Assembly (NCBI GenBank): GCA_047612385.1
Contig: JBLGAR010000035.1
Coordinates: forward strand, 1 to 36,322
Reading direction: 5' to 3'
From: JBALVT01 sp047612385
Lineage (GTDB): Bacteria; Pseudomonadota; Gammaproteobacteria; Pseudomonadales; Halieaceae
Length of the DNA stretch: 36,322 bases
The notes below the pieces were generated by a model. The model had not been told where the DNA came from, did no database searches, and saw nothing but the letters and a program-made list of their open reading frames with translations. The position numbers and the translations under genes were made by a program. Shown here piece by piece: positions 33,460-36,322 of this stretch. Each line of letters opens with the position of its first letter. Position 1 is the stretch's first letter.

Positions 33460-34710
33460 ATGGACTATTTCCCCTACCGCAGCAATGCGTTATTCGCTGA
33501 AGACGTTGCCGTCAGCGACATTGCCAAGGAATTCGGCACACCGTGCTATGTTTATTCGCGAGCGGCCCTGGAAGCTGCTTTCAAACAGTACACCGTGGCG
33601 CTGGCCGATGCGCCGCACTTGATCTGTTACGCGGTAAAAGCTAACTCGAATATTGCCGTGCTGAATGTTTTGGCAAGGCTCGGAGCCGGATTCGATATTG
33701 TGTCCAAAGGCGAACTTGAACGGGTTGTTGCTGCGGGCGGTGACCCTGCCAAAATCGTATTCTCCGGCGTTGGGAAAAAACCGGAGGAAATGGCACGCGC
33801 TCTCCAATTAGGCATCCTGTGCTTCAACGTGGAATCTCCTGCCGAATTAGAAGTGCTGAGTCAGGTCGCGGCGGATCTGAATAAAACAGCGCGGATTTCC
33901 GTTCGAGTCAATCCCGATGTGGACGCGAAAACCCACCCTTATATATCCACCGGACTGCGCGAGAACAAGTTCGGTATTGCTGTCGACCGGGCTGTGGCTG
34001 TGTACCAGCGCGCAGACGCGCTTCCCAACATCGAGGTGGTCGGGCTGGATTGTCACATTGGATCACAGCTCACCGAGATGACTCCATTCATCGATGCCCT
34101 GCACAGGCTGCTAGCGCTGGTCGATACCTTGGGGGAACAGGGAATTACCATTCATCACCTGGACCTAGGCGGCGGCTTAGGCGTGCGCTATCAGGACGAA
34201 CAACCACCCACTATTGGCGAATACATTGCGGCAATCAAAACTGAATTGGGCTCCAGAAACTTACAACTTCTGTTTGAACCAGGTCGTTCAATCACTGCTA
34301 ATGCCGGACTCCTGCTTACCCGGGTCGACTATCTAAAATCTACCGAAGAGCATAACTTTGCCCTGGTAGATGCCGCCATGAACGATATGCTGCGCCCTGC
34401 GCTTTACCAGGCCTGGCTAGGCATCGTGCCGGCTCAACTGCACGAGGGACGGCAAAACGCTACCTGGGATATTGTGGGCCCGGTCTGCGAAACTGCCGAT
34501 TTCCTCGGCAAGAATCGAGAACTAGCGCTGGAATCCGGTGATTTACTAGCGATTACCGGCGCTGGTGCGTACGGTTTCACCATGAGTTCCAATTACAACA
34601 GCCGACCCAGAGCCGCCGAAGTGATGGTCGACGGAGCAAACGCTCATCTGGTGCGGGAAAGAGAGACAATTGCTGATATTATGCGCGGAGAGAGCACTCT
34701 ACCGGACTAA
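33460..34710 (+). CDS. lysA: Diaminopimelate decarboxylase LysA
   Basis: PLP enzyme of the alanine-racemase fold that decarboxylates meso-diaminopimelate to L-lysine. The 416-residue protein has the PLP lysine K60 in CYAVKANSN, GAGFDIVSKGEL, the HIGSQ phosphate-binding region, LDLGGGLG, EPGRSI and the second-subunit GPVCETADFL with the active-site Cys/Glu, then GAYGFTMSSNYN. It sits 37 nt after lptM and is followed by dapF, the conserved lysine/peptidoglycan pair. Confidence 0.97.
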   Translation: MDYFPYRSNALFAEDVAVSDIAKEFGTPCYVYSRAALEAAFKQYTVALADAPHLICYAVKANSNIAVLNVLARLGAGFDIVSKGELERVVAAGGDPAKIVFSGVGKKPEEMARALQLGILCFNVESPAELEVLSQVAADLNKTARISVRVNPDVDAKTHPYISTGLRENKFGIAVDRAVAVYQRADALPNIEVVGLDCHIGSQLTEMTPFIDALHRLLALVDTLGEQGITIHHLDLGGGLGVRYQDEQPPTIGEYIAAIKTELGSRNLQLLFEPGRSITANAGLLLTRVDYLKSTEEHNFALVDAAMNDMLRPALYQAWLGIVPAQLHEGRQNATWDIVGPVCETADFLGKNRELALESGDLLAITGAGAYGFTMSSNYNSRPRAAEVMVDGANAHLVRERETIADIMRGESTLPD

Positions 34711-34761
34711 GCGGCCATGGGCGGGAAGAGTCAGCAGCGAAAGCGCAACCTCGGACAAACG

Positions 34762-35592
34762 ATGCAACTGAGATTTACCAAAATGCACGGTGCCGGTAAC
34801 GACTTTGTCATGATCGACCTGATCAGCCAATACGTCACCTTGCGCCCCAAGCATGTTCGTCGACTGGCGGACAGGCATCTTGGCGTGGGTTGCGACCAGG
34901 TATTGGTTGTCGAGGCGCCCACGCAGCCCGAGATGGACTTCCGCTATAGAATCTACAACGCCGACGGCAACGAGGTGGAACAGTGCGGCAATGGCGCCAG
35001 ATGCTTCGCCCGCTTCGTACGCGAAAAGAAACTAACTACCAAAAAGATCATCTGCGTTGAAACCGCAGGCGGCCCTATAGAACTAAGAGTTCAAGACGGA
35101 CAGCAGGTAGAAGTCAACATGGGCCCTCCCAAGCTGGAACCTGCCGACATTCCCTACCTCGCCAGCCAGCGTGCCGAGAGTTATGAACTGGATGTAGAGG
35201 GTCGCCCCCTGGAGATAGGCGCGGTATCCATGGGGAACCCACACGCGATATTGCGTGTTGACGATATCGCAAAGGCAGATCTGGAACACCTCGGCCCCAT
35301 TATAGAAAACTCAACCGCCTTTCCTGAACAAGCCAATGTGGGCTTTATGCAGCTTGTCTCTGAAACGGAAATCAGACTGAGAGTTTTTGAGCGCGGAGTG
35401 GGCGAGACACTGGCTTGTGGCACCGGCGCTTGCGCAGCCGTTGTTTATGGCATTTTGCAGGGTTGGCTGCGAGACACCGTGACAGTCAGCTTGCCGGGGG
35501 GTAAGCTTTCCATATCGTGGGAAGGTGAGGGGCAGCCCGTCATGATGACCGGACCAACAGCTGTTTCATTCGAGGGCAGCATCATCATTTGA
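34762..35592 (+). CDS. dapF: Diaminopimelate epimerase DapF
   Basis: Converts LL- to meso-diaminopimelate for lysine and peptidoglycan. The 276-residue protein starts MQLRFTKMHGAGNDF, as in the family. The first catalytic Cys is C75 in EQCGNGARCFARF and the second is in ETLACGTGACAAVV. I chose ATG 34762 because the family begins at this point. The open frame extends to 34717 with 15 Arg/Lys/Gln-rich residues that look unlike DapF, though no strong ribosome-binding site marks the later start. Its substrate is the precursor that LysA uses. Confidence 0.96.
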   Translation: MQLRFTKMHGAGNDFVMIDLISQYVTLRPKHVRRLADRHLGVGCDQVLVVEAPTQPEMDFRYRIYNADGNEVEQCGNGARCFARFVREKKLTTKKIICVETAGGPIELRVQDGQQVEVNMGPPKLEPADIPYLASQRAESYELDVEGRPLEIGAVSMGNPHAILRVDDIAKADLEHLGPIIENSTAFPEQANVGFMQLVSETEIRLRVFERGVGETLACGTGACAAVVYGILQGWLRDTVTVSLPGGKLSISWEGEGQPVMMTGPTAVSFEGSIII

Positions 35593-35631
35593 TGCCGCCT
35601 GGGCCGTTTCGACACTAGGGGAAAAATAACA

Positions 35632-36322
35632 ATGTCTGGAAAAATCGATCCACTGGAAACACCGAAAATCTCGCCTATGAATGACGACATGGTCCGCGAC
35701 TACCTCATCGAGCATTCAGATTTCCTACAACGCAACCCGGAAATGCTCGACTATTTACATATCTCGCACGCCTCGGGCAGCGCGATATCACTGGTAGAAA
35801 AGCAGGTGGGTATATTACGCGAACGCAATGTAGAAATGCGCCGTCGCCTGAATACACTCACCGGCAATGCCAGAGACAACGACAGACTCTATGACCAAAC
35901 CAGAACCTTGGTACTGGCATTGCTGGAAGCTCAAACCACCTCTGAACTCAGTAGAATATACAACGACTCCATGAAGAAGGTGTTTAAAGTAGAGCACTCA
36001 AGTTTGATTCTATTCGGCGAAGACACGCCCGCAGATCGCAACTGCAGAGTAGAAACACTCGAAAGCGCCAAAACACAAATAGGTTCATTTATTAGAGGAC
36101 GCAAGGCGGTATGCGGCGCTCTACGTAAAGAAGAATTATCCTATCTTTTTCCAAAATCAGGCGATATAGGCTCTGCGGCAATGATGCCAATGTACGCGGA
36201 TAAGGCGTTGGGCATTATCGCCGTAGGTAGCTCTGATGCCAACCGCTACAGCAGCACAATGGGGACCGTGTTTCTAACTCATGTAGCAGAGGTCATCATC
36301 CGAATTTTACCCCGTCTCAACC
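35632..36322 (+). CDS. DUF484 family protein, 3'-truncated by window edge
   Basis: An ATG-started frame, AGGGGA 9 nt upstream, runs off the window after about 230 codons. It begins with a flexible lead, then VRDYLIEHSDFLQRNPEMLDYL, HASGSAISLVEKQVGILRERN and ARDNDRLYDQTRTLVLALLEA, the diagnostic helical start of DUF484. A GAF-like domain follows, with GIIAVGSSDANRYSS near the end. DUF484 proteins regularly sit between dapF and xerC; the function is unknown. A xerC gene just beyond the window is the expectation. Confidence 0.9.
   Translation, partial: MSGKIDPLETPKISPMNDDMVRDYLIEHSDFLQRNPEMLDYLHISHASGSAISLVEKQVGILRERNVEMRRRLNTLTGNARDNDRLYDQTRTLVLALLEAQTTSELSRIYNDSMKKVFKVEHSSLILFGEDTPADRNCRVETLESAKTQIGSFIRGRKAVCGALRKEELSYLFPKSGDIGSAAMMPMYADKALGIIAVGSSDANRYSSTMGTVFLTHVAEVIIRILPRLN

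Noticed and set aside
34717..34761. N-terminal extension of DapF
   Set aside because: The family begins at MQLRFTKMHG; the extra residues are basic and unlike DapF.
1..36322. Mobile elements, prophage, tRNA or rRNA genes
   Set aside because: No transposase, integrase, phage structural gene, terminal repeats or recognisable tRNA/rRNA sequence was found by eye on either strand.

Overview
The window is a stretch of ordinary chromosome from a gammaproteobacterium. No insertion sequence, prophage, CRISPR array, rRNA or tRNA gene was seen. Several blocks have the gene order known from Pseudomonas and relatives: trxA-rho-ubiD, algZ-algR-hemC-hemD-hemX-hemY divergent from argH, and lptM-lysA-dapF-DUF484. 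The proteins nevertheless look like those of a marine relative (a Cellvibrionales/Halieaceae-type organism is my guess, from overall impression only). Both edges cut genes: a phasin at the left and a DUF484 protein at the right.

Layout. 1-1049: the end of a PhaF-like phasin and a PhaD-like TetR regulator, a polyhydroxyalkanoate (PHA) storage locus. 1056-4448: a small methyltransferase, a Prx5-type peroxiredoxin, a single-domain PqiA-like membrane protein and an SLC13/DASS anion symporter. 4475-7963: moaA (molybdenum cofactor), then a MoxR AAA+ ATPase and a CoxE-like VWA protein behind their own promoter. 8029-11435: a DUF1631 protein with an internal duplication, a PilZ protein and, convergent to them, pilU, so a cyclic-di-GMP / type IV pilus neighbourhood. 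11891-17941: gshA, acpH, rsd/algQ, an FKBP lipoprotein, a TIGR02444 protein and an ABC-F ATPase. 17942-18316: a gene-free stretch holding nested inverted repeats and two opposed copies of a 32-nt motif. 18317-20728: a GIY-YIG protein and a TVP38-flavoprotein-disulfide-reductase fusion. 20972-24409: trxA, rho and ubiD. 24433-30417 (minus strand): algZ-algR-hemC-hemD-hemX-hemY, tightly packed and partly overlapping. 30545-36322: argH, a DUF3187 outer-membrane protein, lptM, lysA, dapF and the start of a DUF484 gene.

How the genes fit together. Most are housekeeping: glutathione, haem, ubiquinone, arginine, lysine/peptidoglycan and molybdopterin synthesis, transcription termination (Rho), sigma-70 control (Rsd), redox balance (Trx, Prx, GshA) and envelope assembly (LptM, FKBP, DUF3187). 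The less understood parts are the DUF1631-PilZ-PilU neighbourhood, the MoxR/VWA pair beside moaA, the membrane-tethered flavoprotein fusion, a possible decayed zinc-ribbon micro-ORF at 7970-8080 and the intergenic repeat pair near 18.0-18.25 kb. I see no strong case for a wholly new multi-gene system. About ten genes use GTG or TTG starts, and several starts were moved on ribosome-binding-site or family-length grounds, as stated in the entries.
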